Origin: a virus
Length of the DNA: 64,000 nt
Reading direction: 5' to 3' (one strand)
Virus record (IMG/VR): IMGVR_UViG_3300020470_003428
Coordinates: 1 to 64,000 of that record
Shown: in pieces, positions 1 through 8,595 of the stretch
Numbering within the stretch: position 1 is the first letter of the stretch
How the letters are laid out: each line of letters starts with the position of its first letter
Translations under genes and position numbers: made by a program
The notes under the pieces: model-generated
Database searches by the model: none
What the model was told of the DNA's origin: nothing
What the model saw: the letters and a program-made list of their open reading frames with translations, nothing else

Positions 1-1
1 T

Positions 2-61
2 GCTGGTTTTGAAATCCTTAATAAGGACTTCATAACTGTTGCTTACTCATTCGTATATTGA
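2..61 (+). CDS. C-terminal end of an upstream gene (partial)
   Basis: An open frame enters from the left edge and gives a 19-residue C-terminus ending in ITVAYSFVY before a TGA at 59-61. The hydrophobic beta-strand-like ending and its place directly before virion genes would fit a capsid or other virion protein. Too little is visible to name it. Confidence 0.5.
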   Translation, partial: AGFEILNKDFITVAYSFVY

Positions 62-75
62 GGAGGTAACTAACA

Positions 76-711
76 ATGGCAAAACGTATTTATCCCGGTA
101 ACTGGGTAACTCAACTCAGTAGTTATCAAGGTCAGCCAGTTGTGGCTGTCCCAGGTCGTCAGTATTTCCAGAAAGTTGGATATGCATTAGTTGACGGCAC
201 AGGTGGCACAGAATTTTCTGTGACCATTCCTAGTCCTGATATGAGACAGGACGATAAGGTTCGTGCAAACATCACTAGCCTTGTTCTCCCTGCAGGTGCA
301 AGCGTCTACAACGTTGGTATTCGTGTGCCTGACATGAGGAAGGACAAAGCAGTTGGTAGTGCAACTTCTGGACTTGTTGGTACTAACACTGACACCATTG
401 CAGTTAAGCCTGCAGCTGGTGACGCTGCTGACACAATCAGCACAACAGTAGTTTCTACTCCAACACTTGCAGTTGCTAACACAACTATTGCTCCTACATC
501 TGCACAGAAAAGTGTAGTTACAGCGGCAATTTTGGCTGGATCAGAGACTCTTAAGGTCTATGTTCGCAACGCAGCTGGTAATGCAGCAGGTAGTAATCTA
601 TCTTCTACTGCAGCTGGTGGTACTCCAATCATTGTTGAAGTTTCATACTTCGTCGATGACGATGTTCCAGATGTTGAGTCAACATTCATTCCTTATATAA
701 CTGAGACCTAA
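76..711 (+). CDS. Putative virion protein, Ala/Thr-rich
   Basis: This 211-residue protein has a strong AGGAGGT ribosome site just before its ATG. It is rich in Ala, Thr, Val and Gly and looks beta-rich, with no signal peptide or membrane segment. The motif PDMR(Q/K)D occurs twice, near residues 54 and 86. It starts the visible late operon and is followed by a strong terminator, so it is probably made in quantity. A capsid decoration or other surface protein is possible, but I recognise no family. Confidence 0.8.
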   Translation: MAKRIYPGNWVTQLSSYQGQPVVAVPGRQYFQKVGYALVDGTGGTEFSVTIPSPDMRQDDKVRANITSLVLPAGASVYNVGIRVPDMRKDKAVGSATSGLVGTNTDTIAVKPAAGDAADTISTTVVSTPTLAVANTTIAPTSAQKSVVTAAILAGSETLKVYVRNAAGNAAGSNLSSTAAGGTPIIVEVSYFVDDDVPDVESTFIPYITET

Positions 712-733
712 ACCAGGTTTCTCACTACAATAT

Positions 734-760
734 GGGCATCTCAAAAGGATGCCCTTTTTT
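734..760 (+). terminator. Rho-independent terminator
   Basis: A perfect 7-bp stem (GGGCATC / GATGCCC) with a 7-nt loop is followed by six T. It lies 23 bp after the preceding stop codon. An ATG at 749 falls inside this hairpin and is therefore unlikely to start the next gene. Confidence 0.9.
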
Positions 761-766
761 ATTGAC

Positions 767-1198
767 ATGTCGTTGTATCAAAATCAAAAAAATGGACAAA
801 TTGTAGAGTTTATTGGCCACCATGATAAAGATTGGGCAATGGTCAAGAATTCTGCAGGAGTTGTTCAGTACGTCGCTTTAGATGATCTCGTTTCCTACGA
901 ACCTAACAAAGGCAGGACAGGAGAGAAAATAGAACCTCAGTCTGCTGAAAAATCCAAAGACGAGGACAAGATTCCTGAGACTGCAATCCCAGTTGACACG
1001 AGATTAAACATTAATGTTGCAACTGCTGAAGGAATTGCTAAGTCTGTTAAAGGTATTGGGTATGCCACAGCAAAGAAAATTCTTGAACTTAGAATGTCTC
1101 TCCCCGGTGAGAAATTTAAGAACCTTGATCAACTCAGAAAGATTAGTCGAGTTGATTGGGATCAAGTTATAAAGGATGATTTAATTTACGTTGCTTAG
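767..1198 (+). CDS. Helix-hairpin-helix protein
   Basis: The 143-residue product begins at the ATG just after the terminator T-tract. The N-terminal third (residues 1-45) looks like a small beta domain. A charged linker follows. The C-terminal 65 residues match a ComEA-type helix-hairpin-helix: LNINVATAEGIA, VKGIGYATAKKILELR and FKNLDQLRKI. Such domains bind DNA without sequence specificity. Its position among head genes suggests a virion-associated or head-completion role; that role is inferred. Confidence 0.75.
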   Translation: MSLYQNQKNGQIVEFIGHHDKDWAMVKNSAGVVQYVALDDLVSYEPNKGRTGEKIEPQSAEKSKDEDKIPETAIPVDTRLNINVATAEGIAKSVKGIGYATAKKILELRMSLPGEKFKNLDQLRKISRVDWDQVIKDDLIYVA

Positions 1199-1226
1199 AA
1201 TAGAACGAAAGGCTTTTGTTTAGCGA

Positions 1227-1712
1227 TTGGAATTAAACGACTACGATAAGAGCCGTTGCAGGTTTCACCTCGGCTACAACGTCGGTGCAAATTTACCTGC
1301 TGGAGATATAGCCCGTCTCGAAGAGGCGATGGCTCGTATTCCAGACAGTTATTTTTACACTCGTGTTATTGAACATTTAACTCGTTGCGATAAGGCTTAT
1401 AAGCTTTCTCAAGTTTTCAGAGTTGAAACTCAGCCACAGCCAAGTCGAATCGAACGGATCACAGGTGACACAGATCGTGCCATCTATCAATCTGATCCTA
1501 TTAAGGCTGATAAGGATTACAGAGAAATCTACTTAAGAGAAGTAGATCGATTAGCAGAAACTTTATATGTTGCTAATTACCGCAGAGATGAGGTTCGTCG
1601 ATATGCATTCGACAGGTCTGGAGGAGAGTTTATTATGTCTGTAAAAGGCCCAGCAGATACTGCTGTAGGGACGAGAGTTTCTCAGGCCGTTGGTTCTATG
1701 AATTGGAGGTAA
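1227..1712 (+). CDS. Hypothetical virion-cluster protein (TTG start)
   Basis: The 161-residue protein is hydrophilic, rich in Arg and Asp, and predicted largely helical. It starts at TTG; no ATG lies near the start. It ends in basic SMNWR, three bases before the next gene. Its position between head genes and later tail genes would suit a connector or neck protein, but no family is recognised. Confidence 0.7.
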   Translation: MELNDYDKSRCRFHLGYNVGANLPAGDIARLEEAMARIPDSYFYTRVIEHLTRCDKAYKLSQVFRVETQPQPSRIERITGDTDRAIYQSDPIKADKDYREIYLREVDRLAETLYVANYRRDEVRRYAFDRSGGEFIMSVKGPADTAVGTRVSQAVGSMNWR

Positions 1713-1715
1713 CCC

Positions 1716-2468
1716 ATGGCTAGAAAAGCATCAAACAAAGGTCAAGCATATCCTGGGCAATTTCCAGAATACACAGCAACCACTGTCAATAACTCTGTAG
1801 GCAGTTTCCCAGGACAAAAATGGGAACCTGTTGTGTTAAATCAAAAAGGAAAAGGCAAAAACGAGAAGGTTAAAGAGATGGGGATGAATGCTGGAATGAA
1901 AGCGCATGAGTTTGGCAAGATTAACCAACCTGCTCAAGATGCATTTTCTCAAATAGGAAATGAGATGACAGTAGCTCCTCAATCTGTTCCAAATAAAACA
2001 CTTAACAAGTCAGGCAATGTTAATACCTTCTTAAGTGCAGTTAAAGCAGAATTTAATGATCAAAGCAAAGCTACTGCTTCTGTAAAAGATTACAAATTTG
2101 GAGCTCAAATATCTGCTTTAGGTGTGAACCCTGCAGCAAATGCAAGTGAAGTTGGTTTCTCGGTAGGCAATGATCCATTGAGGTCAGGATTTAACAGGAC
2201 AACTGCTATGGGAGTTGTTCCTACTAGAAATCAAAAACCAGCATCAACGGATATTGATGTATTTCAAAACCCAACCAGTGCTCAGGTAAATGTCAACAGC
2301 GCAGGAGTTCAGATGGCTCAGAATAGCAACCCTGGCTCTAGTCCTAACCCTGCTGATAGAAGTCAGCTAACAGGGGAGGGAGGTATGAAAGTTCAGGCTA
2401 CTCCTAGCTTTACTGATTCCTTTGTGGCAAATGTGAGTCAGCAACTTAGTAGCACACCGTTAACATGA
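1716..2468 (+). CDS. Hypothetical protein, low complexity
   Basis: This 250-residue protein has a good GGAGGTAACCC ribosome site. It is rich in Asn, Gln, Ser, Gly and Pro with no membrane segment, so it is likely flexible or disordered. Its stop overlaps the start of the next gene, suggesting translational coupling in the virion operon. No family is recognised. Confidence 0.75.
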   Translation: MARKASNKGQAYPGQFPEYTATTVNNSVGSFPGQKWEPVVLNQKGKGKNEKVKEMGMNAGMKAHEFGKINQPAQDAFSQIGNEMTVAPQSVPNKTLNKSGNVNTFLSAVKAEFNDQSKATASVKDYKFGAQISALGVNPAANASEVGFSVGNDPLRSGFNRTTAMGVVPTRNQKPASTDIDVFQNPTSAQVNVNSAGVQMAQNSNPGSSPNPADRSQLTGEGGMKVQATPSFTDSFVANVSQQLSSTPLT

Positions 2469-2692
2469 GCACTCCTCAATTCAAAGGCTTTGATAAACCG
2501 AAAATGAAAGGCTCATATTTTGATCCTCCTCCTGTTCCGTTATTTTCTGGCCAACCCACAAGTCCTCGAAGTACTGAATCTCGAGGATTAAATACTGCAC
2601 TAGGATTAATGCATAGTGGACCTCAGCGAGACATTCCGGCTGGGGAACCAGGAAGTCATCAAGGATGGGCTCCTGCTGGTCCAGGAATGTAG
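2465..2692 (+). CDS. Small Pro/Gly-rich hypothetical protein
   Basis: The 75-residue product starts at an ATG overlapping the previous stop (ATGA). It is rich in Pro, Gly and Ser. The opposite-strand frame here is also open but has no ribosome site and looks like a shadow. Function unknown. Confidence 0.65.
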   Translation: MSTPQFKGFDKPKMKGSYFDPPPVPLFSGQPTSPRSTESRGLNTALGLMHSGPQRDIPAGEPGSHQGWAPAGPGM

Positions 2693-2732
2693 GCATAGAA
2701 AGCCTATAAAATTAATTAAGACGAGGTTTTAA

Positions 2733-3254
2733 ATGGCAACCAGCAGTTCAAACAAGATGCCGCTTTTGGTCGACAGACCATTGCATTCGTTCGCAACACT
2801 TGGTGCGACGGCGGCTTTAACATCAGCAACTAACTTGAACACACCTGCTCCAGCGGGATGTGTCTTACTAGTCGATTGTTCCGCTAATGACGGAGCCGTG
2901 ATTGATAGCTTATCAATCATTTGCAATGAAGCGACGACAACCACTTCCAATGTCATAGCATTTTTAAGTACAGCTACGACAGCAGCAAATATTACAACAG
3001 CGAACACTGTTGCAGTGGCGACGGGTACTATTGGATCTACCGCTATGGGGGATCGAACCAATATTTCTTTACCTCCTTTGACAGTACCAGTTCCTAACCT
3101 CGGGGGAACAACTGGTGCTAGTGAAACAGATAAGAAAAATACTGGGTTATATGTCCCATCAGGAGCGTTGTTATATGTCGGTTTAGATGTCGTACTAAGT
3201 GTTCCTAGTGCTGCAACTGTTGTTCACGTTTTAGCTCAAGGAGGATTCTTCTAA
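2733..3254 (+). CDS. Hypothetical virion protein, beta-rich
   Basis: The 173-residue product is rich in Ala, Thr, Val and Ser, as in capsid decoration or fibre-associated proteins. A GACGAGG ribosome site precedes the ATG. Its TAA overlaps the ATG of the large DUF4214 gene, so the two are probably co-translated. No diagnostic motif is visible. Confidence 0.75.
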   Translation: MATSSSNKMPLLVDRPLHSFATLGATAALTSATNLNTPAPAGCVLLVDCSANDGAVIDSLSIICNEATTTTSNVIAFLSTATTAANITTANTVAVATGTIGSTAMGDRTNISLPPLTVPVPNLGGTTGASETDKKNTGLYVPSGALLYVGLDVVLSVPSAATVVHVLAQGGFF

Positions 3255-5350
3255 TGCCATCAGCCGCTAGTACATCTTCTTTCTTAGACAATCTCTATCA
3301 ATCCAAATTTGGTCGAGCACCTGATGCTGGCGGTAAGGCTTATTGGGCAAAGCAACTAAATTCAGGAAAGTTAACTACCGATCAAGTATCTAAAAGTTTT
3401 GATGCTTCTCAAGAAGCGAAAGATCGAGCAGCTAAGAATATTGCGCCTGGGGTAAAAGATACTTCTAGTTTTAAAAAAGCAGCAGCAGCAGTTGCAGCTA
3501 AAACAGCTTCTTCAACACCTGCAGCTTCTTCAACACCTGCTGCGACAGTTACTACTACGGCGAATACTAGTAGTGCAAATTCTGGCGGAGGTAGTACAAG
3601 TTCTGGTGGTGGTGGTGGAAATGTAACAATCACCGCTAACAATTCAAGCGGTGGAGGTGGATCTTCTAGTGGAGGTGGATCCTCTTCCGGTGGAGGTGGA
3701 TCTTCCTCTGGTGGTGGTGGTGGTGGTGGGTCTTCCACTCCAAGCACAAGAGAACAGGTAGAAAATTTATACAAAGAAATCTTACATCGAGGATCCGATC
3801 AAGGTGGAAGTGATTATTGGACCAAAGAAATTGAATCCGGTAGGCAAACGATTGACCAAGTGCGAGGACATATTGAAGCTAGTCCCGAGGCTGCAAAAGT
3901 TGGAGAGAATTTAAATTTCCTAGAAAATCTTTATAAGACCGATCTAGATAGAACCGAATCTCCCGACGCAGATGTAACTGACAGTGTCTTAGATACGGGT
4001 GGAAAAGAATATTGGATGAAAGCATTGGCTACAGGTTCTAGCCAAGAAGATGTGGCGAGAGCAGTGCGTCATTCAAACGAATTTGAAACCGCTGCTACTG
4101 ATTGGATTAAAGATACGTATAGCGATGTACTTGGACGTGAATATGGATACAAAGGCGAAGTTAATGAATTCGGGGATGGCGACCATCGGATGGATGACGA
4201 GGCAGGAGAAATTAGCGGAATGGATTATTGGCTAAACCACTTGAGAAGTGGAGATAGCCGTGACGACGTCAGGAATATGATTGCCAATACGGACGAAGGT
4301 TGGATACAGCAAATGTATCTAGAACATTTAGATCGTAGTGCAGGAGCAGAAGGAAGAACTTACTGGGGTGATGATTTAAAGGCGGGAGCAACGAGGGAGG
4401 AAGTCCTCGCTAACATTAAACGCTCAGCAGAGTACCAATGCAAGAGCTCTGGAGGAGCTTGGGATGGTGCAAGTAGAAGTTGCGGAACCCAGCCAACCCC
4501 TTGCCCTGAAGGTCAAACAAGAGACTCTGCAGGAAACTGTCAACCAAATGAGACACCTTGTCCTTCAGGTCAGACAAGAAATTCTGCTGGTGCATGCGTT
4601 CCAGAAGAAACACCTTGCCCCTCAGGACAAACTCGTAATGCAGCAGGTGTCTGTGAAGTAGACGATGTCACATGTCCTACTGGTCAGACAAAAGATGCTA
4701 ACGGTAATTGCATTAATACTCCTATTGTTTGTGGTACTGGTCAAAAATTAAACGCAGCAGGAACAGGTTGTGTTCCTGATAATCCTGATCCTATTGTGTG
4801 TGGCGCTGGCCAAAAACCAAACGCAGCAGGGACAGGTTGTATTCCTGATGACGGAGGTAACGGAGGTAACGGAGACAATGGTAACGGAGACAATGGTAAC
4901 GGCGACACAGGAACTTGGTCTGGACCAGGAGAAGATTCTGACCCAATAGACGACCCTTCAGGCGCTTATTCAAAAGAGAATCCTACTCAGTCATACGACA
5001 ACAAGAAAGCAGAATACGCACAATTATATGCTCACACTTTGCAAGACAAAGCAAATTTAGAGGGTCAGAATTACAAGCAGCTTCAAAGAGAATTGCAGGG
5101 TTATATTGACGCTCAAAGAGATGACGAAACTTCGAGATTAAGAAGTGGTATCACAATTGGAGGTAATCAAGCAAGTCAAAGACCTAGTAATTTAAAGAGT
5201 GGCTCTCCTAGCTATGGCAGTAAGTCCAGTGATAGAGGTTTGATTACTAGTGGACCAAAGTATAAGGATGACAGACCTTATGCCCCTAGAGGAATGAAGA
5301 AAGGTTCTCCTATCTCTAGTTCTTACTTCGCAATGGCTGAGAGGTTCTAG
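3254..5350 (+). CDS. Multi-DUF4214 virion protein with Gly/Ser linker and Cys repeats
   Basis: This 698-residue mosaic protein carries five DUF4214-like modules of the form (NLY...GR...G..YW...L..G....V). One is near residues 8-50 and the others lie between about 165 and 395. The first is separated from the rest by a poly-Gly/Ser linker at about 110-165. A run of six repeats of the form CPxGQTxNxAGxC follows at about 410-540, then an Asn/Gly/Asp linker and a charged tail. DUF4214 occurs in secreted and adhesion proteins. In a tail operon this suggests a receptor-binding or fibre-like component; the exact role is inferred. Confidence 0.85.
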   Translation: MPSAASTSSFLDNLYQSKFGRAPDAGGKAYWAKQLNSGKLTTDQVSKSFDASQEAKDRAAKNIAPGVKDTSSFKKAAAAVAAKTASSTPAASSTPAATVTTTANTSSANSGGGSTSSGGGGGNVTITANNSSGGGGSSSGGGSSSGGGGSSSGGGGGGGSSTPSTREQVENLYKEILHRGSDQGGSDYWTKEIESGRQTIDQVRGHIEASPEAAKVGENLNFLENLYKTDLDRTESPDADVTDSVLDTGGKEYWMKALATGSSQEDVARAVRHSNEFETAATDWIKDTYSDVLGREYGYKGEVNEFGDGDHRMDDEAGEISGMDYWLNHLRSGDSRDDVRNMIANTDEGWIQQMYLEHLDRSAGAEGRTYWGDDLKAGATREEVLANIKRSAEYQCKSSGGAWDGASRSCGTQPTPCPEGQTRDSAGNCQPNETPCPSGQTRNSAGACVPEETPCPSGQTRNAAGVCEVDDVTCPTGQTKDANGNCINTPIVCGTGQKLNAAGTGCVPDNPDPIVCGAGQKPNAAGTGCIPDDGGNGGNGDNGNGDNGNGDTGTWSGPGEDSDPIDDPSGAYSKENPTQSYDNKKAEYAQLYAHTLQDKANLEGQNYKQLQRELQGYIDAQRDDETSRLRSGITIGGNQASQRPSNLKSGSPSYGSKSSDRGLITSGPKYKDDRPYAPRGMKKGSPISSSYFAMAERF

Positions 5351-5352
5351 TA

Positions 5353-6759
5353 ATGGGTAAAGGATTGGGGGCGGCTTCCTTGGGTGGCGGCTTTGGTCTC
5401 CAACCGATTACTCGTGGCTTAAGATCTAAAGCAAAAGGCTTATATCCTACTAAGACGACAGGGGCAGGGGAATATGGAACAATCGTTTTTCCTACTGTTC
5501 TAGAAAACTACAATCGCACGACAGATTACAAGCGTTGGCAATTAGGTCAAGCATATTATTACGGCACAGGTCGATCATGGGATGATGTTGCTTTGTACAG
5601 CAATACTCGTTTTTCTACAGGAGCCGTTAGTGGTGTGTCTAAAGATATTGTCACGATGTTTCCTAGTAAAACCAGTCCTGAAAGAACATGGTATGTAGGA
5701 CTAAGAACAAGGGGAAGTATCATATTGCCTCAACCTCTCAATGCATCAGCAATTAGTACTTTCACTTCTGATCCTGATCCTGCAAACCATCGATTAGTTT
5801 ATGACGTTAGTGGAGTATTAACTGCAACGCAAGTTGGCATCTTTAATGTTTTTATAGGAGATCAATTCGAAGACACGGCTAGCGGTCCTAACTATCCAGA
5901 CGATGTTGTAGAAAAGCCAGAAGGAAGTATTGCTCTAACTCTTTTAGAAGCTAACGCAGGTGCATTAACTTTAACGTTTGATTTATCAAAAGCGTTTACT
6001 CGTGTTCGGAAAAATAATACGTTGTATTGGAAACAAATAGATTACGATCCTGCTTCTCCCCCTGAGTGGAACACTAGTGGTCGCCATTTATGTTCTTCTC
6101 ATAAGTTGTTTTGTTGTTGTCCTGATCATCTAGGAGGCGCCTTAGCAAATTTAGAATTTCCGAAAGAATCAGGAGGAATGGACAGCTTCCCTTTACCCAA
6201 CGCTAGTCGTACTGTTTTTTCTAAATGGGAAAAAGAAGGTGCAGGTTATTACAGACAATGGAGAAGCCTACCTCAACGTATTGACGAAAGAAGAGAATGC
6301 AAGCATATGCATGCAATGAGGTGGGAGTGTGGTTGTCCTTGGTATGAACCTAATGATTATCCAATCAATGAAGATGAATTTAGCACTTTTAGTAATCAAT
6401 TAGAACGTGATTTTGGAGATGAAGTTTATTCTGAATACAATGCACGACATCGGATCAATTACGACCGATACATTCTCTCGTTAGCAGAAGTTGTTGGTAT
6501 TAACTTATTCCCTGGGGGAGATGTTCGAAACAATATTCGACCTTCATCATTGCCTATGCTATGGAATGATCCTACTGAACCTGAAATTAGTTGGTGTCGA
6601 CAAAATGATTGGTGGCTAAAAAGAGGCTCTCAGCAAATGAGAATTTTCAATAGTACTACTCAACAATTCGAATCGACTGTTACACAAGGAGGAATCGAAT
6701 TCCCAATGATTGAATCTGTGAAAGGTGGTTCAGCCAATGCTCCAGTCATTATCAAGTAA
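5353..6759 (+). CDS. Virion-cluster protein with two Cys/His clusters
   Basis: The 468-residue protein follows the DUF4214 gene by 2 bp. It is aromatic-rich with no signal or membrane segment. Two dense metal-ligand-like clusters occur: C247, H250 and C254-C256, then C316, H318, H320, C326 and C328. These could bind zinc or an iron-sulfur cluster. Its position among tail genes suggests a tail or baseplate-like structural protein. I recognise no family. Confidence 0.8.
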   Translation: MGKGLGAASLGGGFGLQPITRGLRSKAKGLYPTKTTGAGEYGTIVFPTVLENYNRTTDYKRWQLGQAYYYGTGRSWDDVALYSNTRFSTGAVSGVSKDIVTMFPSKTSPERTWYVGLRTRGSIILPQPLNASAISTFTSDPDPANHRLVYDVSGVLTATQVGIFNVFIGDQFEDTASGPNYPDDVVEKPEGSIALTLLEANAGALTLTFDLSKAFTRVRKNNTLYWKQIDYDPASPPEWNTSGRHLCSSHKLFCCCPDHLGGALANLEFPKESGGMDSFPLPNASRTVFSKWEKEGAGYYRQWRSLPQRIDERRECKHMHAMRWECGCPWYEPNDYPINEDEFSTFSNQLERDFGDEVYSEYNARHRINYDRYILSLAEVVGINLFPGGDVRNNIRPSSLPMLWNDPTEPEISWCRQNDWWLKRGSQQMRIFNSTTQQFESTVTQGGIEFPMIESVKGGSANAPVIIK

Positions 6760-6768
6760 AATCAAACT

Positions 6769-7296
6769 ATGGCGTATTACCCAGAAAATACTGGTGGCAT
6801 TATCGCCGCTATTAATGCCTGCATACTTGCAGCGGGAGGTACAGTGACCAGTTATAACAACAATACTGGTGGAATTATTCAAGCATTGCTTGCTTTGCAA
6901 ACAGCAATAGCAGGAATGGGAGGAGGCTCTGCTGTTGAAATAGAACTCACAGCAGGAGAGGTCTTAGCAAAAGGAGATGCTGTTTATATTGACAGCAATG
7001 GGAAGTTGATGAAAGCTATACAAGACAGCACAAGAGACATAGCCACAGTTGCAGGGGTCATAAAAGATGATGTTGCAATGGACTCTTTAGCTAAATTAGT
7101 GTTCGCAGGAAAAATAGACTTAACAGGCTGGGGAGGTGCTGCTTTAACTCCTGGAGATAGATATTTTTTAGATGGTTCAGGTGGTTTAAGTCAGACTCCA
7201 ACTTCAACTGCGGGAGAATATGTAGTGTTAGTAGGCGAGGCTTTAGATGCTAATACTCTCGCATTAAATATTGATACCCCTGTCTTACTAAGCTGA
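6769..7296 (+). CDS. Putative tail/virion protein
   Basis: This 175-residue protein has an N-terminal direct repeat of the type (Y)NNTGGII(A/Q)A near residues 6-15 and 31-40. Its C-terminal half reads LTAGEVLAKGDAVYI, GVIKDD and LTPGDRYFLD. That pattern resembles small phage domains often found on virion surface or tail-fibre proteins. The stop overlaps the next ATG. Assignment to the virion rests mainly on context. Confidence 0.7.
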   Translation: MAYYPENTGGIIAAINACILAAGGTVTSYNNNTGGIIQALLALQTAIAGMGGGSAVEIELTAGEVLAKGDAVYIDSNGKLMKAIQDSTRDIATVAGVIKDDVAMDSLAKLVFAGKIDLTGWGGAALTPGDRYFLDGSGGLSQTPTSTAGEYVVLVGEALDANTLALNIDTPVLLS

Positions 7297-7925
7297 TGGC
7301 AATTCGCAATCCAATTGTCTATGTAAATGGCTATCCAGAAGAGTTAGCCAACTCTGATCGATTGAATGGTGTAGGAAAGAGTACAGTTTCAGCAACTGCT
7401 CCTTCTAATCCAGAAGAAGGCGATATTTGGCTAGATACAAACGGAGATATTCTAAAGATCTACAAGAGTGGAGCATGGACAGAACCAACAGAAGACTTAT
7501 CCACTGCTGTAGTTGCGGGGTCAGCCCCATCGAGTCCTAGTAATGGATTACTTTGGTTCGATACAACCACTGATCAATTAAAAATTTACGAGGGATCTTC
7601 TAGTAGCTGGAAATTAGCAGAATCTCAAACTTATATTTCAGGTAGCACTCCTAGCTCTGCTTTAGCAGGAGAATTTTGGTGGGATACAACAAACACCAGA
7701 TTAAAAATTTACACAGGCAGTGCTTGGGTTGAAATTGGACATAAAACTTTTAGTAGTGCTGCAGCACCTACATCTGGAATGGTTGAAGGTGATTGGTGGT
7801 ATAACTCAACATCGGGAGCCTTTAGTATGTATATAGCAGGATCCATTAACGCTTGGACTGTCGTGAGTAGCGGTGGTGGAAGCGGTGGAGGAGGATCTGT
7901 TAACGACATCCTTGCGTATGGTTAA
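7296..7925 (+). CDS. Tail-fibre-like repeat protein
   Basis: The 209-residue product contains four tandem repeats of about 35 residues. Each has the pattern APSxPxxGDxWxDTTxxxLKIYxGSxW, a module common in phage tail fibres. It ends in a Gly/Ser linker (GGGSGGGGS) and a short tail. Start and stop overlap both neighbours, so it belongs to a tightly coupled tail operon. Confidence 0.8.
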   Translation: MAIRNPIVYVNGYPEELANSDRLNGVGKSTVSATAPSNPEEGDIWLDTNGDILKIYKSGAWTEPTEDLSTAVVAGSAPSSPSNGLLWFDTTTDQLKIYEGSSSSWKLAESQTYISGSTPSSALAGEFWWDTTNTRLKIYTGSAWVEIGHKTFSSAAAPTSGMVEGDWWYNSTSGAFSMYIAGSINAWTVVSSGGGSGGGGSVNDILAYG

Positions 7926-8305
7926 TGGCAACGTTTAAGAAGTTTAATCTACCTTTTGGTTCGGCTACTTATCCAAGTAGTGGAGCGACAAATATTTATA
8001 CACACCCTGGTTCTACTGACAAGGCAAGTGTGATTGTAGGATTATCCGTTTCCAACACAAGCAGTTTTGACCTTCCATGTGATGTTTGGCTTAAGAAAGG
8101 AGGTACATCATTACCTCATTACTTAGCTAAAGAGAGGACAATCAAAGCTGGCGAAACAATTCAATTGATCGATAGCGGTCAAAAGGTTGTTTTAGAATAT
8201 GCATCATCAAATGCAGACGCTCTATGGGCGAATGCTCCTACAGTAGATGGAAGTAGTACTACAACCTTTAGCTGTTGGTTATCTATTTATGAGGACGTTA
8301 ACTAA
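7925..8305 (+). CDS. Hypothetical tail-associated protein
   Basis: A 126-residue beta-rich protein lies between fibre-like genes. The sequence includes YTHPGSTDKASVIVGLSVSN and a second half ending TFSCWLSIYEDVN. This resembles small phage domains that cap or trimerise fibres, but I cannot name a family. Overlapping TAATG junctions join it to both neighbours. Confidence 0.7.
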   Translation: MATFKKFNLPFGSATYPSSGATNIYTHPGSTDKASVIVGLSVSNTSSFDLPCDVWLKKGGTSLPHYLAKERTIKAGETIQLIDSGQKVVLEYASSNADALWANAPTVDGSSTTTFSCWLSIYEDVN

Positions 8306-8595
8306 TGAGCCTTGATTCAATTAGTCTCGTCAAAGAAGTCGAGACTCCCGCAACCGTCGAATTCAAAGAACCCACAGGCAAAATTGCTTATGGTTTCTTA
8401 TTTAATCGTTTGACAGGTTCTTTAGACGTTCTACGTCATGAAGACGGATCCTTTGTGAAGATGGAGGATAATATTAATAATATAATTAGTGATGATGACT
8501 ATACCACAGTTGTATGGTCGAACAAGCTTCTCAACTTTAGTTGGGCGGCACCAAGTACAAACTACACAGGACACTTACAGGTTGAAATCGTATGA
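8305..8595 (+). CDS. Hypothetical small tail-operon protein
   Basis: The 96-residue acidic product sits in an overlapping run of tail genes; its stop overlaps the next start by 4 bp. It has no membrane segment or recognisable motif. Function unknown, probably virion-related by context. Confidence 0.7.
   Translation: MSLDSISLVKEVETPATVEFKEPTGKIAYGFLFNRLTGSLDVLRHEDGSFVKMEDNINNIISDDDYTTVVWSNKLLNFSWAAPSTNYTGHLQVEIV

Noticed and set aside
3409-3774. Minus-strand frame rich in Pro opposite the Gly/Ser linker
   Set aside because: It is the antisense of a low-complexity GGN/TCN linker and has no ribosome site or coding look.
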